NCBI GenBank assembly: GCA_943330915.2
Contig: CALQJO020000002.1
Location: 1-64,000 of the forward strand
DNA: 64,000 bases
Source: Rhodoferax sp. OV413
GTDB lineage: Bacteria > Pseudomonadota > Gammaproteobacteria > Pseudomonadales > Pseudohongiellaceae
Reading direction: 5' to 3'
Under the pieces are notes generated by a model. The model saw nothing but the letters and a program-made list of their open reading frames with translations. It was not told where the DNA came from and did not search any database. Shown in pieces: positions 27,916 through 38,652 of the stretch. A program made the position numbers and the translations under genes. Every line of letters starts with the position of its first letter. Within the stretch, counting starts at the first letter, position 1.

Positions 27916-29565
27916 TTACCGACGCGGACGCGGTTTCCCACCGCCACTGCGCCCCTGCCCCGGACGCGACGACCCACCACTACGCGTCGGTTTCGACTCA
28001 TCTTTAAAATGCGTCGGCCGACTGAACGGCGGCGGATCTACCAACAATGAGGCATCCGGATACACACAAGCCAACTTCTGCCCAAGCGTTTTCTCTATGT
28101 TAGGCAACAAAAACGAATCTTCCTCACACGCAAAACTGATCGACGTGCCCACCGAGCCAGCGCGCCCAGTACGACCAATACGATGCACATAATCCTCAGG
28201 CTCTTCCGGCAGACTGTAATTGATCACATGTGTCACATCGTCAATGTGCAAACCCCGGCCCGCAACATCGGTAGCCACCAACACTTTGATAGTTCCGTCT
28301 CGGAATTCCTCCAGCGTGCTTACGCGCTTGTTCTGGGCAATTTCACCCGATAACAAACCACAGCTGACGCCATGACGATACAGATTGTCGGCCAACTTGC
28401 GCACCTGATCGCGACGATTGTTAAACACAATCACACGATCAGCGCCCTCAGCGGCGATCAGGTTATACAACAATTTGTACTTGTCATCGGTGGTGACCAG
28501 ATACACCAGCTGCTCCACATTGTCTGTCGCTACACGCTCCGGTTGAATCTCGATCATGATCGGATCCATCGCCCACCGGGAAGTCAGTTCAATGATTTCC
28601 GGCGTAAACGTTGCGCTGAACAACAGTGTCTGACGACAATCCTTATGCGGAGTACGCGACACAATGGTGCGCACTTGCGGAATAAATCCCATATCCAGCA
28701 TGCGATCTGCTTCATCGATGACCAACAACTCTACTAACCCAAGGTAGAGGTGATCCTGCTGCAGAAAGTCAATCAGACGACCGGGTGTTGCCACCACAAT
28801 ATCAACCGGACGTTTGTCCACCTGGCGCAATTGTTTTTGATAATCTTCGCCGCCCACCAGCGTCACCACATGTAAATCGGTGTGTTTGGTCAGATTGGCA
28901 GCATCACTGGCAATCTGCATCACCAGTTCGCGTGTCGGCGCCAACACAATCGCGCGCGGCTCCCCGATGTAACGACTGTCCTGCATCGGATTTTTCAACA
29001 GGTCATTGATGATGGTAATCAGGAATGCTGCGGTTTTGCCGGTACCGGTCTGGGCTTTGCCAGTGACATCGTATCCGCGCAATGTATAACGCAGACTTTG
29101 CGCCTGAATGGGGGTGCAGAACTCATAACCGAGATCGGAAATTGCTTTTTCAAGCGCTGGTTCAAGATTAAAGCTGCTGAATTGAACTTTGGTTGGCATC
29201 ACTGTCAGTGCGACTGGTGGCAACACGTCTGCAGATAAATCAGTCTCCGGCTCTGATACGGAGTCCTGCGCCGTTTCTGACTCTGCTTCAGGCTCAGCCA
29301 CAAGCTCCGGCGCAGAAACAAGCTCTGGCTCGACTACTGGCAAAGCGGTTTCTATGGGAGAGGTCTCTGGTTCTGGTTCTGGTTCTAATTCAAGCGCGGG
29401 TTCAATTGCAGTTTGTGATACGGATACTTGTTCAGCTACCGGCGTGGGTTCTGGCTCTGCTGCCAGTTCCTGTTGCGCAGGAACGTCTGGCAAATCTGTG
29501 TCGGGATTTGAGACCGGTTGGATGTCTAAAACTGCTTGCTGTTCATTTTCTTCCGTTTTTTGCAT
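27916..29565 (-). CDS. DEAD-box RNA helicase (RhlB/RhlE-like) with acidic N-terminal extension
   Basis: This is a 549-residue ATP-dependent RNA helicase. The RecA-like core starts near residue 130 and has the Q motif ([11 protein letters not shown]), motif [12 protein letters not shown], Ia [41 protein letters not shown] and [12 protein letters not shown]. The arrangement is closest to RhlB. The first 115 residues are unusual: a low-complexity acidic stretch rich in Glu, Pro, Ser and Val (such as [13 protein letters not shown]). The C-terminal tail is Gly/Arg/Ser-rich and basic ([14 protein letters not shown]), as in RNA-binding tails. It probably unwinds RNA in decay or ribosome assembly. 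Confidence 0.9.
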   Translation of the reverse strand: MQKTEENEQQAVLDIQPVSNPDTDLPDVPAQQELAAEPEPTPVAEQVSVSQTAIEPALELEPEPEPETSPIETALPVVEPELVSAPELVAEPEAESETAQDSVSEPETDLSADVLPPVALTVMPTKVQFSSFNLEPALEKAISDLGYEFCTPIQAQSLRYTLRGYDVTGKAQTGTGKTAAFLITIINDLLKNPMQDSRYIGEPRAIVLAPTRELVMQIASDAANLTKHTDLHVVTLVGGEDYQKQLRQVDKRPVDIVVATPGRLIDFLQQDHLYLGLVELLVIDEADRMLDMGFIPQVRTIVSRTPHKDCRQTLLFSATFTPEIIELTSRWAMDPIMIEIQPERVATDNVEQLVYLVTTDDKYKLLYNLIAAEGADRVIVFNNRRDQVRKLADNLYRHGVSCGLLSGEIAQNKRVSTLEEFRDGTIKVLVATDVAGRGLHIDDVTHVINYSLPEEPEDYVHRIGRTGRAGSVGTSISFACEEDSFLLPNIEKTLGQKLACVYPDASLLVDPPPFSRPTHFKDESKPTRSGGSSRPGQGRSGGGKPRPRR

Positions 29566-29624
29566 CTAACGTTGCCTTTTTGTCGCTGATTTATCGCTGA
29601 ATAGTCTGGTAAGTCGCTTCCGCA

Positions 29625-30416
29625 TCATAGCGCCTGTTTATCCGGCGCATCAAGCGCGGCAGACTGATGGCGTTGCCCGCAGGCCGGACAAGCCGGATCC
29701 CTTGGCAAACGCAGTTCGCGCCACAAACTGCCGAACGCGTCAAATAACAATAATCTGCCACAAAGATCCTGTCCGAGACCGGTCAGCAGCTTGATTGCTT
29801 CCAATGCCTGCATGCTTCCGATAACACCGACCAACGGCGCAAGCACACCGTTGCGGGCACAGCTCATCTGCTCATCGTCGCCCGCACGGTAAAGACATTG
29901 ATAACACGGGCTATGCGCCCTGCGGGAGTCAAATACAGCGACCTGCCCTTCCAGCCTTATAGCCGCTCCAGAGACCAGCGGAACACCGGCATTAACACAA
30001 GCTTGATTGATAACAAACCGCGTATTGAAGTTGTCACAAGCATCAACAACCAGGTCCACACCACCCGCCAGCAGTTTTGCCAGCGAAGATTCATCCAGCC
30101 GCTGCTGCATCCCCGTAATGCGAATATCGTGATTAAGCGCGCTCAGGGTCGCTGCGGCTGACTCAACTTTGCTGATGCCCACGGCTTGTTCAGTATGTAC
30201 GATTTGACGCTGCAGATTACTAAGGTCAACCAGGTCATCATCAACCAGAATCAAGTGTCCAACACCAGCCGCTGCAAGATACATCGACACCGGACTGCCC
30301 AGACCTCCCAATCCAACAATAAGCACTGTTGCCGACAACAAACGCTGTTGCCCTTCGATATCAAAGGCCGGCAACATAATCTGCCTGCTGTAGCGCAGCA
30401 GTTGTTTGTCATTCAT
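29625..30416 (-). CDS. moeB: Molybdopterin-synthase adenylyltransferase MoeB/ThiF-family
   Basis: This is a 263-residue E1-like adenylyltransferase that activates the C-terminus of a small sulfur-carrier protein (MoaD or ThiS). It begins LLRYSRQIMLPAFDIEGQQ, has the nucleotide loop VLIVGLGGLGSPVSMYLAAAGVG (about residues 34-56), the conserved VDACDNFNTRFVIN, and a zinc Cys pair CYQCLY with a second CPAC near the end. The track start would add 43 residues running into prmC. The ATG at 30416, with AGAGG about 8 bases upstream, gives the family N-terminus and overlaps prmC by 8 bases. Downstream of hemA-prfA-prmC it is conserved in Pseudomonas-like genomes. Confidence 0.9.
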   Translation of the reverse strand: MNDKQLLRYSRQIMLPAFDIEGQQRLLSATVLIVGLGGLGSPVSMYLAAAGVGHLILVDDDLVDLSNLQRQIVHTEQAVGISKVESAAATLSALNHDIRITGMQQRLDESSLAKLLAGGVDLVVDACDNFNTRFVINQACVNAGVPLVSGAAIRLEGQVAVFDSRRAHSPCYQCLYRAGDDEQMSCARNGVLAPLVGVIGSMQALEAIKLLTGLGQDLCGRLLLFDAFGSLWRELRLPRDPACPACGQRHQSAALDAPDKQAL

Positions 30417-31269
30417 GGTCAGCAACCTCTGGCTTTTTTCCCATGGTAACTCTGTCCTGACTACCAAGATCCCGTATGGTCCTGATTGTGTTGAACCCCG
30501 AAACCTGCAGCATCTGGCGCACTGCTGCGCCTTGATTAAAACCATGCTCCAACAACACCCAACCCCCGTCTCTCAGATTTAAAAAGGCCTGGGTGCTGAG
30601 CGTGCGCAGATCACTGAGGCCGTTGTCGGCTGCCCGCAGCGCTGCCCGTGGTTCAAAGCGTAAATCTCCCGCTGTCAGGTGCGGATCGTCAGCATCGATG
30701 TACGGCGGATTGCTGACCAAAATGTGCGGCTGTAACGCCTCTGGCAAGGCACTACACCAGTCTCCTTTGAAAAATTCGACGTGATCCAGTTGATTCAACC
30801 GCGCATTTTTGCGCGCAACCGTCAAGGCTGCGTCACTGGAATCAACAGCGATGATGCGCCAATCCGGTCGCTCACTCGCGATCGCCAGGGCGATGGCTCC
30901 GCTGCCGGTTCCGAGATCAGCGACCACTCTGAACTGGTCATTGCCAGCCAGGGCCAGCACCTGTTCTACCAGCAGTTCAGTGTCGGCTCTTGGAATCAGC
31001 ACATCCGTTGTCACGCAAAGATCCAGTTTCCAGAAACCGCGTGTACCGGTGATATAAGCGACCGGCTCGCCGATCTTGCGACGCGCCACAACCTGCTGAT
31101 ACTGCTCACATTGCGCCGGTGACAGCAGTAATTCGGCGTGTGTCAGCAGGCGTGTGCGTCTGCAATCAAGCACATGCATCATTAACCACTCGGCGTCAAC
31201 GCGGGGAGCATCTAGCGCCTGCAACTCATCAAGCGCCCAATCGATTGCTTGCTGCAGCGTCTGCGACAT
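30409..31269 (-). CDS. prmC: Release factor glutamine methyltransferase PrmC
   Basis: This is a 286-residue SAM-dependent methyltransferase that N5-methylates the GGQ glutamine of release factors. It has an N-terminal helical domain, then the SAM loop VADLGTGSGAIALAIA (about residues 120-135) and the catalytic NPPY in LVSNPPYIDADDPHL (about 188). It lies directly downstream of its substrate gene prfA, with a start 4 bases past the prfA stop. The ORF-track start is a TTG one codon earlier; the ATG at 31269 is preferred. Confidence 0.94.
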   Translation of the reverse strand: MSQTLQQAIDWALDELQALDAPRVDAEWLMMHVLDCRRTRLLTHAELLLSPAQCEQYQQVVARRKIGEPVAYITGTRGFWKLDLCVTTDVLIPRADTELLVEQVLALAGNDQFRVVADLGTGSGAIALAIASERPDWRIIAVDSSDAALTVARKNARLNQLDHVEFFKGDWCSALPEALQPHILVSNPPYIDADDPHLTAGDLRFEPRAALRAADNGLSDLRTLSTQAFLNLRDGGWVLLEHGFNQGAAVRQMLQVSGFNTIRTIRDLGSQDRVTMGKKPEVADHE

Positions 31270-31273
31270 CAAC

Positions 31274-32356
31274 TCAGGCCGCCAGTTCAGCGAGCTGATC
31301 AGCCTGGTATTCCTGAATCAGCGGTTGAATCACTGCGTCAAGCTCGCCTTCCATGACCTCATCAAGCTTGTAGATGGTCAGGTTGATACGATGATCAGTA
31401 ACACGTCCCTGCGGGTAATTATAGGTTCGGATTCTTTCAGAGCGGTCACCTGAACCAACCAGAAGCCTTCGTGCATCAGACTGTTGCTTATCCGCTGCTG
31501 CCTGCTGCATATCGTTCAGTCGGGCATGAAGCAGTGACATAGCGCGTGCCCGGTTCTTGTGCTGGGAGCGCTCTTCCTGGCACTCAACCACTAACCCGCT
31601 CGGAATGTGCACAATTCGAATCGCGGAATCCGTCTTGTTGATGTGCTGCCCTCCAGCACCGCTGGCTCTGAACGTGTCTACGCGTAAATCCGCTTTATTG
31701 ATTTCAATCTCTGCCAGCTCGTCCGAGGCAGGCAGGATAGCAACCGTGCATGCAGAGGTATGGATACGTCCCTGAGTCTCAGTATCAGGCACACGCTGTA
31801 CCCGATGCGCACCGGATTCGAATTTGAGTTGCCCGAATACCTGGCGGCCTTCAACGCGGGTGATGATCTCTTTATAACCACCATGCTCGCCGGGACGCTC
31901 GCTGATTACCTCAAGACGCCAGCCTTGGTGCTCAGCGTATCTCGAGTACATGCGAAACAGATCGCCGGCAAAAATTGCTGCCTCATCGCCACCAGTGCCC
32001 GCTCGGATCTCCAGAAACACATTCATGCTGTCCTTTTCATCTTTGGGCAGCAACAATTTCTGCAGAGATAACTCGAGCGTCTCTAACTGGTCACGCAGTG
32101 ATTTGTACTCTTCCTCGGCCATCTCACGCATGTCCGGATCGCTGTCCTTTAACATCTCCTGCGTCAGCGCGAAGTCTGCAGTTGCACCCAGGTAGCGTTT
32201 GAACTCCAGTACAATCGGCTCAAGATCGGAAAATTCGCGGGATAGATTCCGAAATTTTTCCTGATCCGAGATAGTCTCCGCATCACTGAGCATCGCTTCC
32301 AGCTCCTGGCAGCGGTCTGCCAGTAACTCAAGTTTCTGATGAATCGACTCTTTCAT
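31274..32356 (-). CDS. prfA: Peptide chain release factor 1
   Basis: This is a 360-residue RF1 recognising UAA and UAG stop codons. It has the peptidyl-hydrolysis motif [18 protein letters not shown] (GGQ about residue 235) and [20 protein letters not shown] in domain 2. The stop-codon reading tripeptide lies in [13 protein letters not shown], that is P-D-T where E. coli has P-A-T; the middle residue is variable, so RF1 identity stands, also given the hemA-prfA-prmC context. It overlaps hemA by 4 bases. Confidence 0.96.
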   Translation of the reverse strand: MKESIHQKLELLADRCQELEAMLSDAETISDQEKFRNLSREFSDLEPIVLEFKRYLGATADFALTQEMLKDSDPDMREMAEEEYKSLRDQLETLELSLQKLLLPKDEKDSMNVFLEIRAGTGGDEAAIFAGDLFRMYSRYAEHQGWRLEVISERPGEHGGYKEIITRVEGRQVFGQLKFESGAHRVQRVPDTETQGRIHTSACTVAILPASDELAEIEINKADLRVDTFRASGAGGQHINKTDSAIRIVHIPSGLVVECQEERSQHKNRARAMSLLHARLNDMQQAAADKQQSDARRLLVGSGDRSERIRTYNYPQGRVTDHRINLTIYKLDEVMEGELDAVIQPLIQEYQADQLAELAA

Positions 32357-33723
32357 TCACTGTTCCCTGCAGGTTTGTGACCGGCACTGGCGGGTGTATC
32401 GTCGGGTTGAACGTTGGTTAACTCAAACAGCTCCTGTGTCAGGCGCACCAGATCGTCTCGCCCTTCTGCACTGGCTCTTTTCATTTGCACACTGGGCGCA
32501 TGAATGAGTTTGTTAGTGATTGTTCGTGCCAGTGCTTCCAGCGCTTTGTCTGCCGGTACCCCTCGTTCCAGAGACTTGAGCGCTTTTTCCAGTTCGGTCT
32601 GGCGGATGGCATCGGCTTTTTCACGAAAAGCTTTGAGTGTGGCGACCGCGTTCAGCGCACGTAACTGACTCAGGTATTCTTCGACCCCACGCTCAATGAT
32701 GGCACTGGCCTGCTGGGCCGCCAGTTCTCGGCTTTTGACGTTATCGTCAATCACATCTCGGATATCGTCAACGCTATATAGATAGGCATCGCTGATCTCA
32801 CCCACTTCCGGTTCGATATCGCGCGGCACCGCCAGATCAACCAGTAACATGGGTTTATGGCGACGTTTTTTGATAGCGCGCTCAACTGCCCCTTTGCCGA
32901 GCAGCGGCAACTGGCTATTGGTTGACGACACCACAATATCGGCATAAATCAACTCATCGGGAATATCAGACAGCAACACGCCGCGAGCGCCAAATTTCTC
33001 CCCCAGTGTGACTGCGTTTTGCAGTGTACGGTTGGCAACAACAATGCTTTTTACACCCTTGTCCGTGAGGTGGCGCGCGACCAGTTCGATGGTATGCCCC
33101 GCACCGATCAGCAGTGCGTGCAAGGATCCGAGATTAGAGAATATCTGTTCAGCCAGTGTCACGGCTGCATACGCCACCGACACTGGGTTTTCGCCAATCG
33201 CTGTATCGGTGCGCACTTCTTTGGCGATTGAAAATGCATCCTGAAAAGCACGACCTAATTGCGCTTTGGCAACACCGAGTTCCTTGGCGACAGCGTAAGC
33301 AGATTTGATCTGACCAAGAATCTGCGGCTCCCCCAGAACCATCGAATCGAGTCCGCAGGCAACCCGCATCAGGTGCCGGATAACATCTTCGTGCCAGTGA
33401 AAATAACTGCAACCCTGCAACGCTGACTCGCTGATACCGTGGTATTGGCTGAGCCATCCCAACAACTTTTGCTGTGCGGCATTCACCAGTTCAGGATCAA
33501 TAATGATGTTGGCATCTTCATCATCCGTCTGACCGGCACTAAAATCCAAGTCGATATACAGCTCGGTTCGATTACAGGTGGAAACGATCACAGCTTCACG
33601 CACATGCTCCAGGGTCACAACCTTGTGCATGGCATCCGCCATGGTTTCTGGCGGAAACGCAACCTGCTCGCGTAGCGCAACATTTGCCGTATTGTGATTG
33701 ATGCCGAGCAGAACCAGCGCCAT
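32353..33723 (-). CDS. hemA: Glutamyl-tRNA reductase
   Basis: This 456-residue enzyme reduces glutamyl-tRNA to glutamate-1-semialdehyde, the first step of tetrapyrrole synthesis. The catalytic cysteine is in [12 protein letters not shown] (about residue 50), [17 protein letters not shown] lies near residue 112, and the NADP domain starts [14 protein letters not shown]-terminal dimerisation domain follows, with a Pro/Gly-rich tail about 25 residues long. AAGG about 8 bases upstream supports the ATG. It is first gene of hemA-prfA-prmC-moeB and divergent from the TPR lipoprotein/lolB cluster. Confidence 0.96.
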   Translation of the reverse strand: MALVLLGINHNTANVALREQVAFPPETMADAMHKVVTLEHVREAVIVSTCNRTELYIDLDFSAGQTDDEDANIIIDPELVNAAQQKLLGWLSQYHGISESALQGCSYFHWHEDVIRHLMRVACGLDSMVLGEPQILGQIKSAYAVAKELGVAKAQLGRAFQDAFSIAKEVRTDTAIGENPVSVAYAAVTLAEQIFSNLGSLHALLIGAGHTIELVARHLTDKGVKSIVVANRTLQNAVTLGEKFGARGVLLSDIPDELIYADIVVSSTNSQLPLLGKGAVERAIKKRRHKPMLLVDLAVPRDIEPEVGEISDAYLYSVDDIRDVIDDNVKSRELAAQQASAIIERGVEEYLSQLRALNAVATLKAFREKADAIRQTELEKALKSLERGVPADKALEALARTITNKLIHAPSVQMKRASAEGRDDLVRLTQELFELTNVQPDDTPASAGHKPAGNSE

Positions 33724-33941
33724 GAACCAGCCTTCAAACGTGACCAGAAGAGTCGGCTTCTTTGGAAGCCATATATAAAAAGTGCGCCATCTTACTAAAA
33801 ACTGCGTGCGCTTGCCTGCACTTATATTTCAACGACACTTTGCTTAGAGTTATTATGCACGGCCAGCGGTCTCTGCTGTAGTCTTGCCATAGGACTGTTG
33901 TTACACTCCGGACGTGCCCAAGGCACCCTGAACTGGATACT

Positions 33942-35744
33942 ATGAAAACTCTGCCCCTACGCTTGCTTGTTCTGCTCTCACCCGTGATGGTGGCCTGCTC
34001 CTCTGTTACTGCACCGGACATGAATGGTAGCCCTGAGCCATCCTCCGCGCAGGTGGTCACCGACTCTGAGATAAATGATGCCCTCCCTGCAGCAGAAGAA
34101 AAACCCATCGAATATGGCAATTTTACTCAGGCGCAACTTGAAACTGCCTTATTAAGCGAGTTTGGTGGCATGCGCGGGTATCTGCCCCAGGCTACGCAGG
34201 GATATTACGATCTGGCGATTGAAACCGGCGACATCAATATTATCCGCAGGGCATCTGAGTTTGTGGCAGCCAGTGGCAACACTGAAGCATTAAATGTGCT
34301 GGCCCAGTTATGGATCAGCAAGGACCCCATGGCACAGGATCCACATTTGATGCTGGGTTATCAGCTGATGGAGGATGGTCTCTTTGTACAGGCGCTTTCT
34401 CATCTGGATTCCGTGCTGGCGCTGGGGGGACAAGTGGACTTTACGGCGATGTCTGCCCGCACCTATACACTGGAGAATCGCCAGCGCGACGTCATCATCA
34501 CTCAGCTTCAGGATACTGTGTCCAGGCATCCGGAGGAACAAACGCTGTATCTGGCGATTTCCCAGATGTACGACCAGAGCAGCCTTGGCGAACAGGCCGC
34601 GCAATGGCTGCAGGTCGGGCGCGATAAATTTGGTGACAATCCGCGCACCTTGCTGATAGAGGCGCAGCTGCTGCAGAACATGGGTCGCGCTGAGCAGGCA
34701 GAGGCTGTGCTGACAAGCGCAGTTGTGCAATTCCCGGATCATCGGCTGTTGCGTTACAGCCTTGCCCAGCTGCTGGTGCAGAACAACAAACTGGTTGAGG
34801 CTGCGCTGGAATTTGAGTACATCATGCAGCGAGAACCCATGGATTTTGAAACGCTGTACTCTCTGGTCTTGATCAATCTTGAGTTGGAGGAATACACCAA
34901 AGCTGAACCACGATTGAGGGAGCTGATCAGCGCAGGGCATCGCCTCAACGAAGCCAATTATTATCTGGCGATCATCCTCGAAGATCGCGATCAGATCGAA
35001 GAGGCTCTCGATCGATACCTGCAAATAGGTATCCAATCTAATGCCTTTCTGACTGCACAGCGCCAGATCATGAGATTGTTGATCCAGCTTGAACGCTTTA
35101 ACGATGCTGAAAATCTCACTCGCCGGCTTGCTGACAGTGATCCTCGCTTGGCACCGTTGATCCCTGCTCTGGAGGCTGAGGCTTTGGCTAACGCCGATCA
35201 CAACAGCCGCGCCCTCACAGTGCTTAATCAGGCGTTGACACGTTTCCCCGACGACATTGATCTGTTGTTTGCGCGTGCCCTCATCGCCGAGCGCTTTGAT
35301 GATATGGCGATTATTGAACAGGATCTGCGCCGAATCATCGATCTTGAACCGCAAAATGGCAGGGCCCTGAACCATTTGGGTTATGCCATGACCTTGCGTA
35401 CCGATCGTTTTGCAGAAGCAATGGAACTGATTGAACGGGCATTGGCAATCACTCCCGATGATCCGGCGATCATCGACAGCCTAGGGTGGGTGCAATACAA
35501 ACTGGGCTTGCTGGAGGAATCGATTGCCAACCTGCGCAGAGCGTTCGAGCTGTTTCCCGATCATGAAGTAGCCGCCCATCTGGGTGAGGTGTTGTGGGTG
35601 AACGGCGAGCAAGACGAGGCAATGAGCGTCTGGGAAACCTCACTGCAATCATTCCCTGACAGTGAATTTGTTACTGAGGCCATGCAGCGCCTGATTCCCG
35701 CAGATGAAGAGGCGCAAGCCGCCGAACAGAGACAAAGCTCGTGA
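33942..35744 (+). CDS. TPR-repeat lipoprotein
   Basis: This is a 600-residue outer-membrane-type lipoprotein. The signal peptide ends in the lipobox VMVAC at about residue 19. Most of the mature protein (about residues 60-590) consists of degenerate tetratricopeptide helices; clear ones include PQNGRALNHLGYAMTLRTDRFAEAM and AIIDSLGWVQYKLGLLEESI. Similar TPR proteins sit immediately upstream of lolB in Pseudomonas and relatives; no function is established. Its stop overlaps the GTG of lolB by 4 bases, so they are coupled. Confidence 0.87.
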   Translation: MKTLPLRLLVLLSPVMVACSSVTAPDMNGSPEPSSAQVVTDSEINDALPAAEEKPIEYGNFTQAQLETALLSEFGGMRGYLPQATQGYYDLAIETGDINIIRRASEFVAASGNTEALNVLAQLWISKDPMAQDPHLMLGYQLMEDGLFVQALSHLDSVLALGGQVDFTAMSARTYTLENRQRDVIITQLQDTVSRHPEEQTLYLAISQMYDQSSLGEQAAQWLQVGRDKFGDNPRTLLIEAQLLQNMGRAEQAEAVLTSAVVQFPDHRLLRYSLAQLLVQNNKLVEAALEFEYIMQREPMDFETLYSLVLINLELEEYTKAEPRLRELISAGHRLNEANYYLAIILEDRDQIEEALDRYLQIGIQSNAFLTAQRQIMRLLIQLERFNDAENLTRRLADSDPRLAPLIPALEAEALANADHNSRALTVLNQALTRFPDDIDLLFARALIAERFDDMAIIEQDLRRIIDLEPQNGRALNHLGYAMTLRTDRFAEAMELIERALAITPDDPAIIDSLGWVQYKLGLLEESIANLRRAFELFPDHEVAAHLGEVLWVNGEQDEAMSVWETSLQSFPDSEFVTEAMQRLIPADEEAQAAEQRQSS

Positions 35745-36373
35745 ACAGACTGACCGAATCTCTTGCGCGGGCAAACATTATCCTGGGACTGAGCGGCATT
35801 CTGTTGTCCTGTGCTGGTGCCGCGCGCATGGACGCACCGGTGATTTCAGAATGGGATGCACGCAAAGCAGTGCTGGAATCATTATCCGACTGGGAATTTA
35901 CCGGTAGTATCAATGTTCGGGACGCGGAAGAAGCCCACTCTTCACGCATACGCTGGCGCCAGAACAACGAGCTCTATCGCATCAATCTGTGGGGAACTTT
36001 CAATATTGGCGCGACTGAAGTCAATGGCAAACCCGGCGAAGTACGGATTGAGCAGGAAGGTGAAGAACCCATCATTACCGACACCCCGGAACAACTGCTC
36101 TACGACCGCATCGGCTATGAGCTGCCGGTGACTGAGCTGAACTTCTGGATAAAGGGTATTCCTGCTCCGGGCCCAAGTCAGGAGCTGAGTTTCGCTGATA
36201 ATCAGCAGTTATTGAGCTTTGTTCAGGCAGGCTGGCGGGTGGATTATCTGGGCTATACCAATTTTGGCCAGCAGACGTTGCCAACGCGAATCCGTGTTCA
36301 GAAGCCGCCACTGCGACTTGATCTGATTCGCCTGAACTGGACTTTGCCCTCAACCGAGCCGCTCACCGAGTAA
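35741..36373 (+). CDS. lolB: Outer-membrane lipoprotein receptor LolB
   Basis: This is a 210-residue LolB, which accepts lipoproteins from LolA and inserts them into the outer membrane. It is itself a lipoprotein: a signal segment ending ILLSC (about residue 24). The mature half-barrel shows the family pattern WEFTGSINVRD, IRWRQNNELYRINLWG, LLYDRIGYELPVTELNFWIKG and GWRVDYLGYTNF. The GTG start overlaps the TPR lipoprotein stop. ispE follows after 3 bases, as in most Gammaproteobacteria. Confidence 0.92.
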   Translation: MNRLTESLARANIILGLSGILLSCAGAARMDAPVISEWDARKAVLESLSDWEFTGSINVRDAEEAHSSRIRWRQNNELYRINLWGTFNIGATEVNGKPGEVRIEQEGEEPIITDTPEQLLYDRIGYELPVTELNFWIKGIPAPGPSQELSFADNQQLLSFVQAGWRVDYLGYTNFGQQTLPTRIRVQKPPLRLDLIRLNWTLPSTEPLTE

Positions 36374-36376
36374 AAC

Positions 36377-37252
36377 ATGTCATTCAGCCATCTGACGCTG
36401 CCGGCTCCGGCCAAACTAAACCTGTTTCTGCACATCACGGGGCGTCGTGCTGACGGCTATCATCTGTTGCAGACGGTTTTTCAGTTGCTTGATTATGGCG
36501 ATGAACTCAGATTCTCCCTCAGGGATGACAGCCAGATCACATTGAGCTGCAACTCCACCGAACTCGCCACAAATGACAATCTGGCGCTGCGAGCAGCTTA
36601 TTTGCTACGCGAACATACCGGCGCAACCCAGGGCGCTGACATCGAACTGATCAAACGCATACCCACCGGCGCAGGGCTCGGCGGCGGCAGCTCCGACGCA
36701 GCAACTACGCTAGTCGCACTGAATACCTTGTGGCAGTGCCGGCTTGAACGTGACACGCTGGCAACGCTAGGATTACGCCTCGGTGCTGATATACCGGTTT
36801 TTGTACATGGCAGATCAGCATGGGCAGAAGGTGTGGGAGAGCTATTACAACCGGTCAATCTGCCCGCTCTTTATTACCTGGTTTTAAGCCCGGCATGCCA
36901 CGTTTCCACTGCATCGATTTTTTCACATCAGCAGTTGACACGCGACACAAGGGCAATCAAAATGGCCGCCTTTCTGGCAGGGCAGTCCCAAAACGACTGT
37001 GAAAAGCTTGTCCGGACACTGTATCCCGAGGTTAATGCTGCGCTTGAATGGCTCAGTCAGTTTTCCAAACCGCGGATGACAGGAACGGGTTCAAGTGTAT
37101 TCGCAACGTTTCATGATGAAGCATCTGCCAGAGACGTTTTACGGCAATTGCCAACCGATCAACAGGGTCCACTGCGTAACATCAGCGGGTTCGTCGCTAA
37201 AGGAATAAGCGAATCAGCGTTGATCAGTGTTGGTCACTATGGCGATTCGTAA
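36377..37252 (+). CDS. ispE: 4-diphosphocytidyl-2-C-methyl-D-erythritol kinase IspE
   Basis: This is a 291-residue GHMP kinase of the MEP isoprenoid pathway. It starts [22 protein letters not shown], holds the ATP loop [17 protein letters not shown] (about residues 95-111), and ends with the third GHMP motif [14 protein letters not shown]. It is coupled with lolB upstream (3-base gap) and followed by tRNA-Gln and prs. The window also encodes IspA and Dxs of the same pathway. Confidence 0.95.
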   Translation: MSFSHLTLPAPAKLNLFLHITGRRADGYHLLQTVFQLLDYGDELRFSLRDDSQITLSCNSTELATNDNLALRAAYLLREHTGATQGADIELIKRIPTGAGLGGGSSDAATTLVALNTLWQCRLERDTLATLGLRLGADIPVFVHGRSAWAEGVGELLQPVNLPALYYLVLSPACHVSTASIFSHQQLTRDTRAIKMAAFLAGQSQNDCEKLVRTLYPEVNAALEWLSQFSKPRMTGTGSSVFATFHDEASARDVLRQLPTDQQGPLRNISGFVAKGISESALISVGHYGDS

Positions 37253-37348
37253 ATAGCAATATCGGTGGCTGAAGGTAACAAGAACTGCTTTTGTCAAAAT
37301 CGCAGGTATCCAAGCCAAGACACAATAGCTTAGAATAGCGACGTTTTT

Positions 37349-37424
37349 TGGGGTGTCGCCAAGTTGGTAAGGCATCAGATTTTGATTCTGACATGCGTTG
37401 GTTCGAGTCCAGCCACCCCAGCCA
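37349..37424 (+). tRNA. tRNA-Gln (anticodon TTG)
   Basis: A complete cloverleaf is visible. The acceptor TGGGGTG pairs with CACCCCA, the D-arm contains AAGTTGGTAAGGC, the anticodon loop TTTTGAT reads TTG, and the T-loop is GTTCGAGTC. GCCA follows, so the 3' CCA is encoded (37422-37424). It sits between ispE and prs, the usual place of this tRNA in Gammaproteobacteria. A TAGAAT at 37331-37336 could be its -10 box, but no matching -35 is clear. Confidence 0.95.
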
Positions 37425-37596
37425 AATTCTCGGATTCCCGGGGTCAGCCGTTTACACAAAGCATCATGTTTCCGATCAATGCCAGTGACCTAAACGAATG
37501 ACCCGGGCGAGTAACACCATCAAACGACCACAGCATAAATTGACACAAGGCAGGCGCGGGTTTACACCCGTAAGCAAGTCTGAAGGTACTTTTCCC

Positions 37597-38553
37597 ATGG
37601 CTAATAATCTGATGGTCTTCACCGGCAACGCTAACCCGCTGCTCGCAGAGAAAATTGCGCGATATATCGGCATACCTCTGGGTGATGCGCATATCGGCAA
37701 ATTCAGTGATGGCGAAATTGCGGTCGAGATCAAGGAAAACGTCCGTGGCAAGGATGTCTTTATCATTCAGTCCACGTGCGCTCCAACCAATGACAGCCTG
37801 ATGGAATTGCTGCTGACAGCCGATGCCATGCACCGCGCTTCCGCCAATCGCATCACTGCCGTGATCCCCTACTTCGGATATGCCCGTCAGGACCGCCGTG
37901 TTCGCTCATCGCGGGTGGCAATCAGTGCCAAAGTGGTTGCAGACATGATTTCAGCTGTGGGGGTGAATCGCGTACTGACCGTTGATTTGCACGCCGAGCA
38001 AATCCAGGGTTTTTTTAGCATACCCGTCGATAACGTTTATGGATCGCCAGTACTGACCGAAGATATCGTAAGACAAAATTATAAAAACCTGACTGTTGTG
38101 TCTCCTGACATTGGTGGTGTGGTTCGCGCCCGCGCAATCGCCAAACAACTTAATGTAGATCTGGCAATCATAGACAAGCGCCGCCCTCAGGCCAACGAAG
38201 CGCAGGTAATGCATATTATCGGTGAAGTGAAAGACCGCACCTGTCTTATCGTAGATGACATGGTTGATACCGCCGGCACCTTGTGTAAAGCCGCGGCTGC
38301 CCTGAAAGAACACGGAGCCACACAGGTGGTTGCCTATTGCACGCACCCGGTTTTGTCCGGTAAAGCCGCAGAAAACATTGCCAACTCCGTATTGGACTCA
38401 CTTGTGGTGACCGATACCATTCCACTTAGCGAAGCCATTAAAAACTGCGCAAAAGTCCGTCAGTTGAGCATGGCACGACTACTGGCTGAATCCATTCGCC
38501 GCGTCAGCAATGAAGAATCTATCAGCGCCATGTTTGAAGGAACAGATGACTGA
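37597..38553 (+). CDS. prs: Ribose-phosphate pyrophosphokinase (PRPP synthetase)
   Basis: This 318-residue enzyme makes PRPP from ribose-5-phosphate and ATP. It has [16 protein letters not shown] (about residue 35), the metal/ATP segment [12 protein letters not shown] (about 131), the flexible loop RPQANEAQ, and the PRPP-binding [17 protein letters not shown] (about 220). The track start adds 33 residues that do not resemble the family. The ATG at 37597, with AAGG about 11 bases upstream, gives the standard length and start. Confidence 0.96.
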   Translation: MANNLMVFTGNANPLLAEKIARYIGIPLGDAHIGKFSDGEIAVEIKENVRGKDVFIIQSTCAPTNDSLMELLLTADAMHRASANRITAVIPYFGYARQDRRVRSSRVAISAKVVADMISAVGVNRVLTVDLHAEQIQGFFSIPVDNVYGSPVLTEDIVRQNYKNLTVVSPDIGGVVRARAIAKQLNVDLAIIDKRRPQANEAQVMHIIGEVKDRTCLIVDDMVDTAGTLCKAAAALKEHGATQVVAYCTHPVLSGKAAENIANSVLDSLVVTDTIPLSEAIKNCAKVRQLSMARLLAESIRRVSNEESISAMFEGTDD

Positions 38554-38652
38554 TTTTTGACAGAGATAAACAGAACGCTGCTTATCTTTTTAACCACACG
38601 TTTATCAGACCGGTCGCAAGTCGGGTAAACGTTTTAAAACCGGAGAGACATT

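Noticed and set aside
29189-29600. Ser/Gly-rich and Leu/Val-rich ORFs opposite the helicase N-terminus
   Set aside because: They mirror the repetitive acidic codons of the helicase tail and have no independent support.
32353-33723. Possible frameshift in hemA from its long C-terminal tail
   Set aside because: The frame is continuous, all motifs are in order and the tail only extends by about 25 residues, which is within family variation.
34308-35375. 355-residue minus-strand ORF antisense to the TPR lipoprotein
   Set aside because: It has no recognisable domain or start site and lies wholly opposite a strongly supported TPR lipoprotein gene. Its length comes from the codon pattern of the real gene.
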